This document shows, in pieces, positions 30,300-30,982 of a DNA stretch of 30,982 nt; within the stretch, counting starts at the first letter, position 1; the number at the start of each line of letters is the position of its first letter. This DNA comes from DASXRU01 sp039933315 (lineage in GTDB: Bacteria; Acidobacteriota; Blastocatellia; Pyrinomonadales; Pyrinomonadaceae): NCBI GenBank assembly GCA_039933315.1, contig JBDTOI010000030.1, positions 1 to 30,982 on the forward strand, read 5' to 3'. Position numbers and translations under genes: made by a program. The notes under the pieces are model-generated. The model was not told the DNA's origin. It worked only from the letters and a program-made list of their open reading frames with translations, and did not search any database.

Positions 30300-30854
30300 A
30301 TGACGTTTCAGAGGTTCGTTTACGAGTATCGAGGCTGGATGGTAACGCCGCCGCTCCTGTTTGCACTCTTCTGGACGCGGGACATGGTGGGCCCCGCCTG
30401 GCAAGTTTGGCCGCTGGGACTCCTGATTTTCGCCGCCGGGTTGCTGGGCCGCATCTGGGCGCAACAGCATCTGCATTTCCGTTTGCGCGAAGTGGACAAC
30501 GCCTTCACGCACACCGGTCCGTATCGCTGGGTGCGCAATCCGATCTACATCAGCAACACATTGCTCTTTGTCGGCCTGACCGTGTTGTCACAGGTGCTTT
30601 GGCTGGTGCCGGTCACGGTGGTTTGGTGCCTGATCGTCTATACCATCGTGGTGCGGGAAGAAGAGGAGCGACTGCTGGAATTGTACGGCGAGCCCTATGC
30701 TGCGTACTTGCGGGAAACATCTCGCTGGCTGCCGCGCCCTTCGCAAAGAGAGGCGAAAAGATTTAGCGGTTTGCTCCTGCCCTCCCTCAAAGCTGAAGCC
30801 CACAACCTGCTTTTGTTAATTCCGTTCATCATTAAGAAAGTTGCCATCGGCTAA
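30300..30854 (+). CDS. Isoprenylcysteine carboxyl methyltransferase (ICMT/PEMT)-like membrane protein
   Basis: A 184-residue polytopic membrane protein with about five hydrophobic segments. It has the family signatures YRWVRNPIYISN (about 79-90) and the C-terminal REEEERLLELYGEPYAAYL motif ending in WLP (about 119-144). Family members methylate isoprenylcysteines in eukaryotes or phospholipids, but in bacteria the substrate is usually unknown; SAM is the likely donor. I chose the ATG at 30300 because the longer open frame from 30237 overlaps the preceding gene and adds residues without family resemblance. The ribosome site is poor (AGGAG about 20 bases upstream), so translational coupling to the previous gene is possible. 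Confidence 0.88.
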   Translation: MTFQRFVYEYRGWMVTPPLLFALFWTRDMVGPAWQVWPLGLLIFAAGLLGRIWAQQHLHFRLREVDNAFTHTGPYRWVRNPIYISNTLLFVGLTVLSQVLWLVPVTVVWCLIVYTIVVREEEERLLELYGEPYAAYLRETSRWLPRPSQREAKRFSGLLLPSLKAEAHNLLLLIPFIIKKVAIG

Positions 30855-30862
30855 AGTGCCGG

Positions 30863-30982
30863 CATGCCCATCAAGCTGGTTGGGTAGGTTGGACGTTTCA
30901 CGCAAAGGCGCTAAGAAAAGAAAAGCAGAAGGCGCAAAGGGTTGAGTGGTATCGTCTTTGCGCCTTATGTCCTTCCTTTCTT
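30863..30982. repeat. Inverted-arm repeat element E, copy 2 (cut by window end)
   Basis: From TGCCCATCAAGCTGG to the window end this matches the repeat at 13789-13930, including CACGCAAAGGCGCTAAG...AGCAGAAGGCGC and the reverse-complement arm TTTGCGCCTTATGTCCTTCC. The right arm is truncated here. Confidence 0.8.

Overview
The window is about 31 kb of GC-rich bacterial chromosome. Gene content and repeats suggest a diderm soil-type bacterium, most likely an Acidobacteriota of the Blastocatellia/Pyrinomonadaceae kind. The reasons are a tandem pair of large CBM9-like/DUF5916 outer-membrane-type proteins, a REP-associated transposase with its REP sequences, many palindromic intergenic elements, a fused MFS/spermidine-synthase protein, and a type IV pilin-like gene. 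The taxonomic call is inference; there is no rRNA or other phylogenetic marker in the window. No tRNA, rRNA or CRISPR array was seen.

Layout: 1-1105 (minus) carries a small SET-domain protein and a type IV pilin-like protein. 1391-3762 (plus) is a MoxR ATPase/DUF58 pair with a 4-base overlap. 4262-6739 (plus) is a polytopic membrane protein fused to a spermidine-synthase-like domain. 7176-10259 (plus) is a large TPR protein with a sigma-54 activator AAA+ module and a Fis-type HTH. 10298-10807 (minus) is a RAYT/IS200-like transposase bracketed by its presumed REP sequences. 11361-13715 (plus) is a secreted subtilisin-like protease whose last 226 residues are 37 near-perfect six-residue repeats; a strong intrinsic terminator follows. 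13963-18505 (minus) is a SnoaL-like protein and the heme genes hemG, hemH and hemE; in transcription order hemE-hemH-hemG matches the Bacillus hemEHY order. 18859-24080 (plus) holds two tandem DUF5916 paralogues. 24198-24830 is a nitroreductase. 25049-29759 is an RND efflux adaptor and pump, split by a REP pair. 29800-30267 is a small secreted or membrane-anchored protein with a Cys-rich tail, and 30300-30854 is an ICMT-like membrane methyltransferase.

The most unusual item is the protease with its C-terminal GI-x-L-x-D hexad array. The period and residue pattern fit a left-handed beta-helix (hexapeptide) solenoid, and two similar hexads sit in the catalytic domain just before the active-site His. 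A plausible -24/-12 (sigma-54) promoter lies upstream of it, and a sigma-54 activator gene lies 1 kb away. Second, the gaps are crowded with at least six families of palindromic repeats. Some have entered genes: hemG contains in-frame copies of repeats that also occur next to it.
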